In this document: one piece after another, positions 1 to 5,550 of the stretch
Layout of the letters: each line of letters starts with the position of its first letter
Numbering within the stretch: the stretch's first letter is position 1
Source of the DNA: JBGTLW01 sp041743835
GTDB taxonomy: Bacteria; Planctomycetota; Phycisphaerae; Phycisphaerales; Phycisphaeraceae
Direction: 5' to 3'
Assembly: GCA_041743835.1 (NCBI GenBank)
Contig: JBGTLW010000180.1
Location: forward strand, 1-10,400
DNA: 10,400 nucleotides
The notes under the pieces: generated by a model
The model's database searches: none
Seen by the model: only the letters and a program-made list of their open reading frames with translations
What the model was told of the DNA's origin: nothing
Program-made: the position numbers and the translations under genes

Positions 1-40
1 GGGATGGAAATGTGAACGGTGGGTGGGTAGTCTGGCTCAT
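1..40 (-). CDS. N-terminal start of an unidentified gene (partial, leaves left edge)
   Basis: Reading the minus strand from position 40 gives ATG followed by twelve more codons without a stop, MSQTTHPPFTFPS, before the window ends. A strong Shine-Dalgarno sequence GAGGAG (positions 55-50) sits 9 bases before the ATG, and a promoter-like TTGAAA/TGTGAT pair lies just upstream. Thirteen residues are too few to assign a family, and no signal peptide is visible in them. The gene runs in the same direction as the glycosyltransferase gene upstream (158-1243), but its apparent own promoter argues for separate transcription. The call rests on the start signals, not on protein similarity, and could be a chance ATG. 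Confidence 0.5.
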   Translation of the reverse strand, partial: MSQTTHPPFTFPS

Positions 41-101
41 GGTGGCGTACTCCTCGGTGTTCGGGGACGGGCGTGGTAGATCACACCCAAAGTACGCCGC
101 C
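41..101. repeat. Long inverted repeat abutting the start codon of the left-edge gene
   Basis: Positions 41-51 and 91-101 are inverted copies (GGTGGCGTACT and AGTACGCCGCC, 11 pairs with one G-T). A second pair GGTGT (56-60) and ACACC (83-87) nests inside. On the plus strand the right arm is flush with TTTTT (102-106), so it could be a terminator for a plus-strand gene. On the minus strand one arm ends exactly before the ATG at 40 and touches the ribosome binding site, and the other arm lies in the promoter spacer, which would suit a regulatory site. The sequence does not decide between these readings. Confidence 0.5.
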
Positions 102-109
102 TTTTTCAA
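80..109 (-). promoter_or_regulatory. Candidate sigma70-type promoter for the left-edge gene
   Basis: On the minus strand TTGAAA (109-104, 5/6 match to -35) is followed after 18 bases by TGTGAT (85-80, 4/6 match to -10). Transcription would start near 73-74, leaving a leader of about 33 bases that contains the GAGGAG ribosome binding site. Seen by eye; no scoring was done. Confidence 0.4.
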
Positions 110-157
110 TTCGTCATCCACAACATTCAGTCATACCTCCCCGGTTCGATACCCGGA

Positions 158-1243
158 TCACAACGGCTGACCCACCGCTGCGAGTGTCTGGTCGATGATA
201 CGATCCATGAGGTCAAAGTCATCGAGGCGGAAAGAGTGGCCCTTGCCGTCGGGGACACACACATACGTTCCGTATGACCAGTTCATGGCGTCGCACACAT
301 CCTTGTACACGTTATTAAACCTCGCCGGTGGCTGCAGCACCATCAACGCGCCGGGGTCGGCAAGGGTGTAAATCGCGTGCGCGATGTGGCTACCCTCCAC
401 AGCGACAACAACCTTCGTACCGCTCATCGCCCGTACCAACTGCTGCGGCGTCATCGAGGCATGGTCGATCACGCGGAATCCCTTGCCCGCCAAGTGGTCG
501 GCGACCTGTTGTTCGTTGGTCAGCCGGCGCTCTGCCCCCGACCCACCACGAAGCAGAAAAACGCCGTGTGGAGGGGCTTGATTCGGAGTGCCTGCCTTCT
601 CGCGGATGCGCCGGCCTACTTCGCGATACCGCGCGACCCGATGGCTGTTCTGGTGGTGATCTTCCAGGATTGTGAGTCGGCCGAAGCAACCACGAGCAAC
701 CGAGGGGCATCGCAAGTCCGCCAAGTCGGCGTAGTCGCTGTGCGTATAGCGGTCGCGGCAATCGAACAGCTCAATGGCCGGGCCTAATGACTTGGCCAAT
801 AGCACCTGCGGCAGACATTCGCGCAACCAGTGGCCGAAGTAGAGCCCACTCAAAGGCGAACTCGCCACCACCGCGTGGGACATCTCAACGCCGCGCCCGC
901 CGCTGGACTCGGCACGGACGAGGACCTGCCGATAGCGTCGGCCTGGGGCATAGAAGAACCCCCCCGCCAGTTTGCCGTTCTTGAAATGGAACGCTTTGGT
1001 CTCCCCGTGCTGCACCCAATCCCGTGTGATGCGCAGGCGTTCCAGTTCCACCGAGGTTTCTTCCACCCCGAGGACCCGATCGAGGTGCCCGTCAGGGATG
1101 ATCGCTGGGCGTGTGCGTTGCTCCTCCGCCGCGCAGATCACCTGCACCTCATCGCAGCCGGCATCCAAGTCAAGAATGTATTTCCCCAGCCCCCGACGAA
1201 GGACGGACATCGGGTCTCGCATGTCGCGTAGTGTGATCGGCAT
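158..1243 (-). CDS. Glycosyltransferase family 61 (DUF563) protein
   Basis: The 361-residue product carries the three landmarks of the DUF563/GT61 family. These are SGLYFGHWLRECLPQ (residues 131-145, the Y/F-GHW...LP motif), FLLRGGSGAERRLTNEQQV (229-247, the family's R...R-x-L-x-N-E segment), and a C-terminal donor-site-like stretch EGSHIAHAIYTLADPGALM (283-301) followed by LQPPARFN. GT61 enzymes transfer sugars such as xylose or GlcNAc to glycans; bacterial members sit mostly in surface polysaccharide clusters, and the substrate here is unknown. There is no signal peptide or membrane helix, so it is probably cytoplasmic. The start has no visible Shine-Dalgarno sequence, and Met8 or Met12 are alternatives. 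No other polysaccharide genes are visible nearby, so the gene looks like a stand-alone enzyme or the edge of a cluster lying to the left. Confidence 0.85.
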   Translation of the reverse strand: MPITLRDMRDPMSVLRRGLGKYILDLDAGCDEVQVICAAEEQRTRPAIIPDGHLDRVLGVEETSVELERLRITRDWVQHGETKAFHFKNGKLAGGFFYAPGRRYRQVLVRAESSGGRGVEMSHAVVASSPLSGLYFGHWLRECLPQVLLAKSLGPAIELFDCRDRYTHSDYADLADLRCPSVARGCFGRLTILEDHHQNSHRVARYREVGRRIREKAGTPNQAPPHGVFLLRGGSGAERRLTNEQQVADHLAGKGFRVIDHASMTPQQLVRAMSGTKVVVAVEGSHIAHAIYTLADPGALMVLQPPARFNNVYKDVCDAMNWSYGTYVCVPDGKGHSFRLDDFDLMDRIIDQTLAAVGQPL

Positions 1244-1597
1244 AGGGCAGCCAGTTTAGTTAATGTCGCGGCACCCGGTGCTTCCTGAATCGGGATATAT
1301 CCAAAGTGCCACTTTAGTCAGGATGAGGCGAACAGGAGATATCAACGTCGCGTGCGTTGCGATGATAGGACATCTGATTTCAGGCGGACGGGGGTCGGAG
1401 GCTTGGGGGGATCGATGCGGGAGGTAGTAGCTCGCAGCGTGGCGATCCTCTGGCTGGACTCGCGGCCGGTATTTGCCGCGTGCGACCCACCCGCGATCTT
1501 CGGTCAGTCGCGGGGTTGCAAACCGTGGCCACAAGCGTGACTATACCCTGTTCCTTTGCCGCTGTGACCGCTGCCTCGGCCTGAAACCGACAAGCCC
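1244..1597. other. 354-base intergenic region with several short dyads
   Basis: I see no convincing gene. It lies between divergent genes, so it should hold both promoters. Short dyads cluster near the glycosyltransferase side: GCACC-c-GGTGC (1271-1281), GGATATATCC (1293-1302) and AAAGT-gcc-ACTTT (1303-1315). Two tandem hairpins lie near the phosphotransferase side (1461-1480 and 1490-1514). A weak promoter candidate for the plus strand is TTGCAA (1516-1521) with GACTAT (1539-1544) at 17 bases. Short frames here (for example 1352-1540 plus) have no recognisable product or start signal. Confidence 0.5.
1461..1514. repeat. Two tandem inverted repeats upstream of the phosphotransferase gene
   Basis: CGCGGC (1461-1466) pairs with GCCGCG (1475-1480) around an 8-base loop. 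Ten bases later CCCGCGA (1490-1496) pairs perfectly with TCGCGGG (1508-1514) around an 11-base loop. Neither is followed by a T-run, and both end just before the candidate -35 at 1516. They may be protein sites, hairpins at the end of an unseen transcript, or chance in GC-rich DNA. Confidence 0.35.
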
Positions 1598-3001
1598 ATG
1601 AACCAACCACGCGAAGCACAACCCCCCCCCGGAAACGCCCCCGGAAACGCCCCCGGAAACGCCCCCGGAAACGTCCCCGGAACTTCCCCTGGAGCTTCCC
1701 CTGGCACTACCCCTGGATCAACCGGCGGATCGACGCAGGCAACGGCTGGGTCGGGTGTCGGGGTCGCGGCAGCGGGGGGGATAGCTTCTACAGCATCAAC
1801 GGCCGGGGGGTCAACGCCCGGTGGGTCAGCTTCCGGGGGGGGTGTGACTTCCGGGGTGGGCGTGCCGCCGGGCACGGCTTCGCCGGGCGGGTCGGCGTTG
1901 AGCCAGTCGGGGCAGTCCGGGCAATCGGGCATGAGCACGCTGGGCGGGGTCGGCGGGCGCTCGGCCTTTGCTGCGGACGAGTTGGCGATTGTCATCTCGC
2001 ACTTTGACATCGGCACCATCGAGGCGATTCAGGAGTTCCCGCGTGGCAGCCGTAAGGCCCCCAAGCTCATCATCCGCGCGGACTCGGGGCTGTACCTGCT
2101 TAAGCGGCGGGCGCGGGGGAAGGATGACCCATTCAAGGTCGCGTTCTGTCATGCGTTGCAGATGCACCTGGCGGAGCGTCAGTTCCCCCTGCCGCACCTG
2201 ATCGGCACGCGGAAGGACAACAACTCCATGCTCCAGTGGAAGGGGCAGATCTACGAGTTGTTCGAGTACATCAAGGGCACGAGCTACGACAACTCGCTGG
2301 AGGCGACGACCGATTCGGGCAAGATCCTGTCGCTGTTTCACAAGCTGCTCAAGGAATACGAGCCGGAGTACGAGCCGCCCAAGGGCAGCTACCACGCCTC
2401 GCGTCACGTCGCGTCGTCGATGGCTGCGATCCCGCGCACGCTGGAGAAAACAGCGCCCGGCACGGTGCAGCGCGAGGGCGACACCATGGTCGAGGTGGTC
2501 CGCTTCCTGCACAACGCTTACAACGAGTCGGCCCAGCGTGTGAACGAGATCGGCCTGGGCGATTGGCCGACGCAGATTGTCCACTCCGACTGGCACCCGG
2601 GCAACATGCTGTTCCGTGGTCATCGCGTCGTCGCGGTGATTGATTACGACGCGGCCCGCATCCAGCAGCGCATCATTGATGCGGCCAACGGGGCGTTGCA
2701 GTTCTCGATCCTGGGCGGGGGTGATGACCCTGCCCAGTGGCCGGATTACATCGATGAATCGCGGTTTAAGCGCTTCCTGCGGGGCTATGATTCGGTGCCC
2801 GAGCAGGTGCTCAGTCATGCGGAGGTCCGGTGCGTGCCGTGGCTGATGATCGAGGCGCTCATCGCGGAGTCGGTGATCCCGATCGCCGCGACCGGGAGCT
2901 TTGCCCGGCTTGATGGCATGGGGTTCCTCAAGATGGTCGAGCGCAAGGTCCGCTGGCTCCAGCAGCACAGCGACGACCTGATCGCGGCTGTGGACGCTTG
3001 A
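1598..3001 (+). CDS. APH-family phosphotransferase with a long repeat-built N-terminal tail
   Basis: Residues about 125-467 form an aminoglycoside phosphotransferase/homoserine kinase II-type kinase fold. Lys169 in LYLLKRR is the likely ATP lysine, and YELFEYIKGTSY (219-230) is the hinge. HSDWHPGNML (329-338) is the catalytic loop with Asp331 and Asn336, and VIDYDAA (347-353) is the metal-binding DFG equivalent. Such enzymes phosphorylate small hydroxyl substrates; the substrate here cannot be told. Residues 1-120 are low complexity: eight tetrapeptide units (GNAP, GNVP, GTSP, GASP, GTTP, GSTG) at 12-43, then Gly/Ser/Thr/Ala-rich sequence ending in QSG repeats (104-111). The tail has no signal peptide. 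Position 1598 is the first ATG after an in-frame TGA near 1565 but lacks a Shine-Dalgarno sequence. Met112 (1931) would give a normal-sized kinase and is a real alternative start. Confidence 0.8.
   Translation: MNQPREAQPPPGNAPGNAPGNAPGNVPGTSPGASPGTTPGSTGGSTQATAGSGVGVAAAGGIASTASTAGGSTPGGSASGGGVTSGVGVPPGTASPGGSALSQSGQSGQSGMSTLGGVGGRSAFAADELAIVISHFDIGTIEAIQEFPRGSRKAPKLIIRADSGLYLLKRRARGKDDPFKVAFCHALQMHLAERQFPLPHLIGTRKDNNSMLQWKGQIYELFEYIKGTSYDNSLEATTDSGKILSLFHKLLKEYEPEYEPPKGSYHASRHVASSMAAIPRTLEKTAPGTVQREGDTMVEVVRFLHNAYNESAQRVNEIGLGDWPTQIVHSDWHPGNMLFRGHRVVAVIDYDAARIQQRIIDAANGALQFSILGGGDDPAQWPDYIDESRFKRFLRGYDSVPEQVLSHAEVRCVPWLMIEALIAESVIPIAATGSFARLDGMGFLKMVERKVRWLQQHSDDLIAAVDA
1631..1726 (+). repeat. 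Eight-unit 12-bp tandem repeat encoding a GNAP-type tail
   Basis: Three perfect units GGAAACGCCCCC (1631-1642, 1643-1654, 1655-1666) are followed by units that drift step by step: GGAAACGTCCCC, GGAACTTCCCCT, GGAGCTTCCCCT, GGCACTACCCCT and GGATCAACCGGC. The period is a multiple of three, so copy-number change keeps the reading frame. The 5' copies are identical and the 3' copies diverged, which suggests growth at the 5' end. A run of nine C (1622-1630) directly precedes the array. Confidence 0.9.
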
Positions 3002-3074
3002 GAACAAACCGCTGTGGTTCATCCGTCTATATGAGTAGCACTATGTCACAACTGCACACGGGATTTTTGAGTGG

Positions 3075-3158
3075 CCGCCAAGACGCGGAGGACGCCAAGA
3101 AAGGCGCTCTTGGAATAGTGAATCATGGCTTGGCTTGGCGCTCTTGGCGTCTTGGCGG
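3075..3158. repeat. GCCAAGA-type palindromic repeat element
   Basis: The outer arms CCGCCAAGACGC (3075-3086) and GCGTCTTGGCGG (3147-3158) are perfect inverted copies. The heptamer GCCAAGA occurs on the plus strand at 3078 and 3094, and on the minus strand as TCTTGGC at 3142 and 3150. An inner hairpin CCAAGA/TCTTGG lies at 3095-3113. The element sits between the phosphotransferase and PDZ genes and remains open in the frame of the latter. From memory, sequences of the CGCCAAGACGCCAAG type recur between genes in many environmental bacteria; this was not checked. Confidence 0.75.
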
Positions 3159-3180
3159 TTCAAACGATTTCGGTTCGCGG

Positions 3181-3891
3181 GTGTGGGTGTTGCTGCTGTG
3201 GGTTGGTCTGCTTTGTTGTGCGGTGGCGGCGGCGGGGGGGGGCACGTCGGCTGTGCTCAAGCAACTGGACGATGAGGCGTTCGAGGTGCGCGAGCGGGCG
3301 ACCGAGGCGCTGCTAAGTGATGAATCGCTGACTGAGGCGCAGTTGCTGGAGCTCATGCGTGGCGCGACGACGGCGGAGCAGCGGCACCGGTTGCTGGCTG
3401 TGGCGCGGCATCACACGCTGCGGCGGGCGCGGCTCGCGGATTTCCCTGAGGATGAGGCGGCGTCGCTGGGCATCTCGCACGATGCGATCAGCCGACACAA
3501 CGACCCGAGCCGGCAGGCGGGGGCGGTGCGCGTGGTGCTGCCTTTGCCCGGCTTCCCCGGCTACAACCACCTGCGCGCGGGGGACCTGATCGTGGCGCTC
3601 GACGGCAAGCCCTTCCCCGCGGACCTGTCGCGTGAGTTTTTCGCGGCCACGATCCGGGGCATGAAACCGGGGCAGCAGGTGACCATGAAAGTCCAGCGGG
3701 GCGACCGCGAGTTCGACGCCAAGGTCACGCTCGCGTCAGCCAAGGCTCTGGAAGCGATGTACAGCCAGACCTCGATCGAGTTGACCTTCCGCTACGCGAC
3801 CATCTGGCGTGAAGCGAGGGAGCGATACATCGGGGTGATGGGAGACATCCCCACCCTTTCGCCCGCCGACGCTGAGGAAGCTGCGGAATAG
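3181..3891 (+). CDS. Secreted PDZ-domain protein, unknown function
   Basis: The frame is open from 2998 (TTG), but its first 60 codons run through the palindromic repeat and have no signal. The GTG at 3181 gives a 236-residue protein beginning with a clean signal peptide (WVLLLWVGLLCCAVAAA, cleavage probably after about residue 18), so I place the start there; GTG 3187 is equally possible. Residues 25-80 are helical and Arg/Glu/Leu-rich (DDEAFEVRERATEALL), a segment common in planctomycete exported proteins. Residues about 113-186 form a PDZ-like domain with GYNHLRAGDLIVALDGKPF as the carboxylate-binding turn and following strand. No protease catalytic domain is present, so it is probably a periplasmic or surface adaptor. 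A G9 run (3234-3242) lies at the signal cleavage region and could cause frameshifts. No Shine-Dalgarno sequence is visible. Confidence 0.7.
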   Translation: MWVLLLWVGLLCCAVAAAGGGTSAVLKQLDDEAFEVRERATEALLSDESLTEAQLLELMRGATTAEQRHRLLAVARHHTLRRARLADFPEDEAASLGISHDAISRHNDPSRQAGAVRVVLPLPGFPGYNHLRAGDLIVALDGKPFPADLSREFFAATIRGMKPGQQVTMKVQRGDREFDAKVTLASAKALEAMYSQTSIELTFRYATIWREARERYIGVMGDIPTLSPADAEEAAE

Positions 3892-4012
3892 CCCGCTGGG
3901 TTTATCGGCCTACCCCATTGAGGTTTTTCCCGTAACCGGTTTGCGTCCGGGGAGTTTATATCGTTGACTTGCTCGTGAGTGGGTCCACCCCCCGTACTTT
4001 ACGAGCGAGGCT

Positions 4013-4198
4013 ATGAAACACAACCGATCGTTGCTGGTGCTATTGGGCAGTGCCGCCGCCGCATTTTACGTGGTTTACCTGATCGCTGGGCCGGGCGGGG
4101 AAGTGTTGAACCGCCCGCTGGCGCTGGTGGGTATGACCCTGATCGGGCTGGGGCTTATCAAGGCGTCCCGACAGCGAACCGTGGCTGCGGAAGCATGA
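4013..4198 (+). CDS. Small two-helix membrane protein, unknown
   Basis: The 61-residue product has a basic start (MKHNR), a hydrophobic helix at about residues 6-25 (LLVLLGSAAAAFYVVYLIAG), a short loop (PGGEVLNRP), a second helix at about 35-50 (LALVGMTLIGLGLIKA) and a basic/polar tail. This follows the positive-inside pattern of a small inner-membrane hairpin with both ends in the cytoplasm. The only purine-rich sequence before the ATG is GCGAGG, 2 bases away and too close to be a standard ribosome binding site, so translation start is uncertain. It lies 121 bases after the PDZ gene with no clear terminator between, so co-transcription is possible. I recognise no family. The hydrophobic pattern in this frame supports a real gene better than the overlapping 110-codon frame. 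Confidence 0.6.
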   Translation: MKHNRSLLVLLGSAAAAFYVVYLIAGPGGEVLNRPLALVGMTLIGLGLIKASRQRTVAAEA

Positions 4199-4239
4199 AT
4201 CCTGCTGGCGTTTGGTTTGCCGTGACGCCTTTCAACAAG

Positions 4240-4257
4240 TTGAGAACATTGTCTCAA
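4240..4257. promoter_or_regulatory. Dyad upstream of the small RNA promoter
   Basis: TTGAGA (4240-4245) and TCTCAA (4252-4257) are perfect inverted half-sites with a 6-base spacer. It lies about 62-79 bases before the predicted small RNA start, a usual place for an activator site. It is also 42 bases after the stop of the 61-residue gene, but there is no T-run, so a terminator is unlikely. Confidence 0.4.
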
Positions 4258-4284
4258 GAGAGGACGGCCGCGCGTTGCGTGGTC

Positions 4285-4312
4285 TTGCCTTGTGCGCTGG
4301 ACCTGCTATGAT
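4285..4312 (+). promoter_or_regulatory. Extended -10 promoter of the small RNA candidate
   Basis: TTGCCT (4285-4290, 4/6 to -35) is followed after 16 bases by TATGAT (4307-4312, 5/6 to -10). TG-C directly before the -10 makes an extended -10. The predicted start at about 4318-4320 coincides with the first base of the hairpin at 4319. The nearest downstream plus-strand gene is more than 3 kb away, so this promoter serves a short transcript. Confidence 0.6.
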
Positions 4313-4318
4313 TGTTCG

Positions 4319-4407
4319 GGTCTGGTGAGCAACCGCTCGCATAGACCACAACCCTGCCCCCGGAAGCCGCCTCAGGTGTGAGCAATCGCCCTGGGGCGGT
4401 TTTTTTT
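4319..4407 (+). ncRNA. Candidate 89-nt small RNA, two hairpins, no recognised family
   Basis: Hairpin 1 begins at the predicted transcription start. Outer stem GGUCU (4319-4323) pairs with AGACC (4343-4347); inner stem GUGAGC (4325-4330) pairs with GCUCGC (4335-4340) including one U-G, with loop AACC. A single-stranded linker (4348-4366) follows. Hairpin 2 is the terminator: CCGCCUCAGG (4367-4376) pairs with CCUGGGGCGG (4390-4399), ten pairs with one U-G, followed by eight U. The motif GUGAGCAAYCGC occurs at 4325-4336 and in the terminator loop at 4378-4389. Both wobble pairs are G-U only in the plus-strand RNA, which supports this strand. It does not match what I know of SRP RNA, 6S RNA, tmRNA or common riboswitches. 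It has no downstream gene, so a trans-acting RNA is more likely than a leader. Confidence 0.6.
4367..4407 (+). terminator. Intrinsic terminator of the small RNA
   Basis: A ten-pair GC-rich stem (4367-4376 with 4390-4399, one U-G) encloses a 13-base loop and is followed directly by T8 (4400-4407). On the opposite strand the wobble becomes a C-A mismatch and the T-run becomes an A-run ahead of the stem, so it acts on the plus strand. Confidence 0.85.
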
Positions 4408-4459
4408 GTGCATGGTGTTCGCATGGCGCTTGGGGTGTGATGCGCTGGCGCGGCGTGGG

Positions 4460-5485
4460 TTAGGCGCTGATGGCTTGATGGGTGGGGAGGCTGTTGCGCG
4501 CGTCGGCTGGCACGCGGCCGGCGAGCGCTTCGATCACATTGGACGCGGCCCGCATGACCACCTCCAGCCGCAGTTCCTCAAGCGACGAACCAAGCCGGGG
4601 TGTGAGCACGGTTTTGCCGGGCTGCGCGACCAGGCCGGGCATCAGGTCCGCTGGGCGGTCGGGCCAGGCATCGTCTTCCACGGCAAAGACGTCGGCCGCG
4701 TAACCCGACAGGCGACCCTCATCCAGTGCGCCGACGATCTCCGACTCATCCACCACCGAGCCGCGCGACACATTCACCAGACACGCGCCGGGCCTGACCT
4801 CTTCCAGCGCTTTGCAGTCGATCAGCCGATGCGTCGCGGCATTGAGCGGCAGCGCGAGCACGACCACATCGCTGTGAGCCAGCAGCGTGTCGAGGCTTGT
4901 GCGGGTGAAGCCGAGCCTCTGTTCGTGCGCGTCGGGTAGGGGCAGGGGGTCGGCGTAGTAGCGGCCGGTCAACTCGAAGCCGGTCAGCATGGCCGCGAGC
5001 GACTGCCCGACGCGTCCCATCCCGACGATGCCGACGGACAGGCCGCGCAGCGTCCGGCCATAGAGGATCGGTTGCCACCCGATGAATAACCCCTTGCGCA
5101 TGTGCGCGTCCCCCGCGGGGACCTTGCGGAGCAGAGCAAGGATGAGCGCCATCGCCAGCTCTGCGGTGGCGTCCGCGAGCAGGTCCGTGGCCCCGGTGAC
5201 CCAGATGCCGCGCTTGGTGCAGGCGGCCATGTCGATGTTGTCGAGCGTGCCCCCCGACGCCACCACACGCAGGTGCGGGCACGCATCGAGCAGCGTGTCA
5301 TCCACGTGGTCGCAGTCGAAGACGATCAGGCCCTCGGCATCGCGGCTGCGGTTGACCAACTCCTCCGGCGACAAGGGCTCATCCGACGGGTTGGGGCGGA
5401 GCAACAGCTTGTCGCGCATCACCTGCAAGACATGGTCGTGGACCCGAGAGGTGATGACCACCGTGGGTTTGCTGACTCCCGCCAT
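4460..5485 (-). CDS. Phosphite-dehydrogenase-like D-2-hydroxyacid dehydrogenase lacking the catalytic His
   Basis: The 341-residue product resembles phosphonate (phosphite) dehydrogenase PtxD along its length: VVITSRVHD (9-17), the GWQPILYG segment (136-143), ALPLNAATH (211-219) and RGSVVDESE (241-249). The Rossmann motif GMGRVG is at 155-160, and Asp179 at the end of the second strand suggests NAD rather than NADP. The family triad is Arg-Glu-His. Arg241 and Glu270 are kept, but the His in the usual TPHxGS motif is Arg297 (TPRLGS, codon CGG, two changes from either His codon). The lysine that PtxD uses for phosphite, in the loop before DNxD, is also absent (ASGGTLDNID). Phosphite oxidation is therefore doubtful; another substrate, altered chemistry or a non-catalytic role is possible. 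It starts 65 bases after the isomerase gene on the same strand and may be co-transcribed with it. Confidence 0.85.
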   Translation of the reverse strand: MAGVSKPTVVITSRVHDHVLQVMRDKLLLRPNPSDEPLSPEELVNRSRDAEGLIVFDCDHVDDTLLDACPHLRVVASGGTLDNIDMAACTKRGIWVTGATDLLADATAELAMALILALLRKVPAGDAHMRKGLFIGWQPILYGRTLRGLSVGIVGMGRVGQSLAAMLTGFELTGRYYADPLPLPDAHEQRLGFTRTSLDTLLAHSDVVVLALPLNAATHRLIDCKALEEVRPGACLVNVSRGSVVDESEIVGALDEGRLSGYAADVFAVEDDAWPDRPADLMPGLVAQPGKTVLTPRLGSSLEELRLEVVMRAASNVIEALAGRVPADARNSLPTHQAISA

Positions 5486-5550
5486 AGGAGCATTAAAGCA
5501 CGGTGGCGTTAACTGATCGTGAGCTTTATGTTAAATCGTTGGGCGGGTTG

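Noticed and set aside
137..158. tRNA T-arm-like string CCGGTTCGATACCCGG
   Set aside because: The 5-bp T-stem does not pair correctly and there is no acceptor, anticodon or D arm on either side.
1352..1540. 62-codon plus-strand frame in the intergenic region, and the overlapping minus-strand frames
   Set aside because: No ribosome binding site, no recognisable sequence, and dyads run through it.
1631..1726. CRISPR array
   Set aside because: The units are contiguous 12-bp coding repeats without spacers; no other direct repeats with regular spacing were seen in the window.
1504..2019. 171-codon Pro-rich minus-strand frame
   Set aside because: It is the complement of the repeat tail; its Pro/Ala/Asp pattern is only the mirror of the Gly/Pro/Ser coding repeats.
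1826..3022. 398-codon open frame on the minus strand
   Set aside because: It lies opposite the kinase gene, has no domain and is Arg/His/Leu-rich as expected of an antisense shadow in GC-rich DNA; the plus frame has clear kinase motifs.
2998..3180. N-terminal extension of the PDZ protein from TTG 2998 or ATG 3043
   Set aside because: It would translate the palindromic repeat and put the signal peptide 45-60 residues inside the protein.
3979..4311. 110-codon frame overlapping the 61-residue membrane protein
   Set aside because: Composition is random-like and it runs into the small RNA promoter; the other frame has two proper membrane helices.
4367..4399. Signal recognition particle RNA, suggested by CCGGAAG near 4360
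   Set aside because: The conserved domain IV sequence and its symmetric loops are not present around it.
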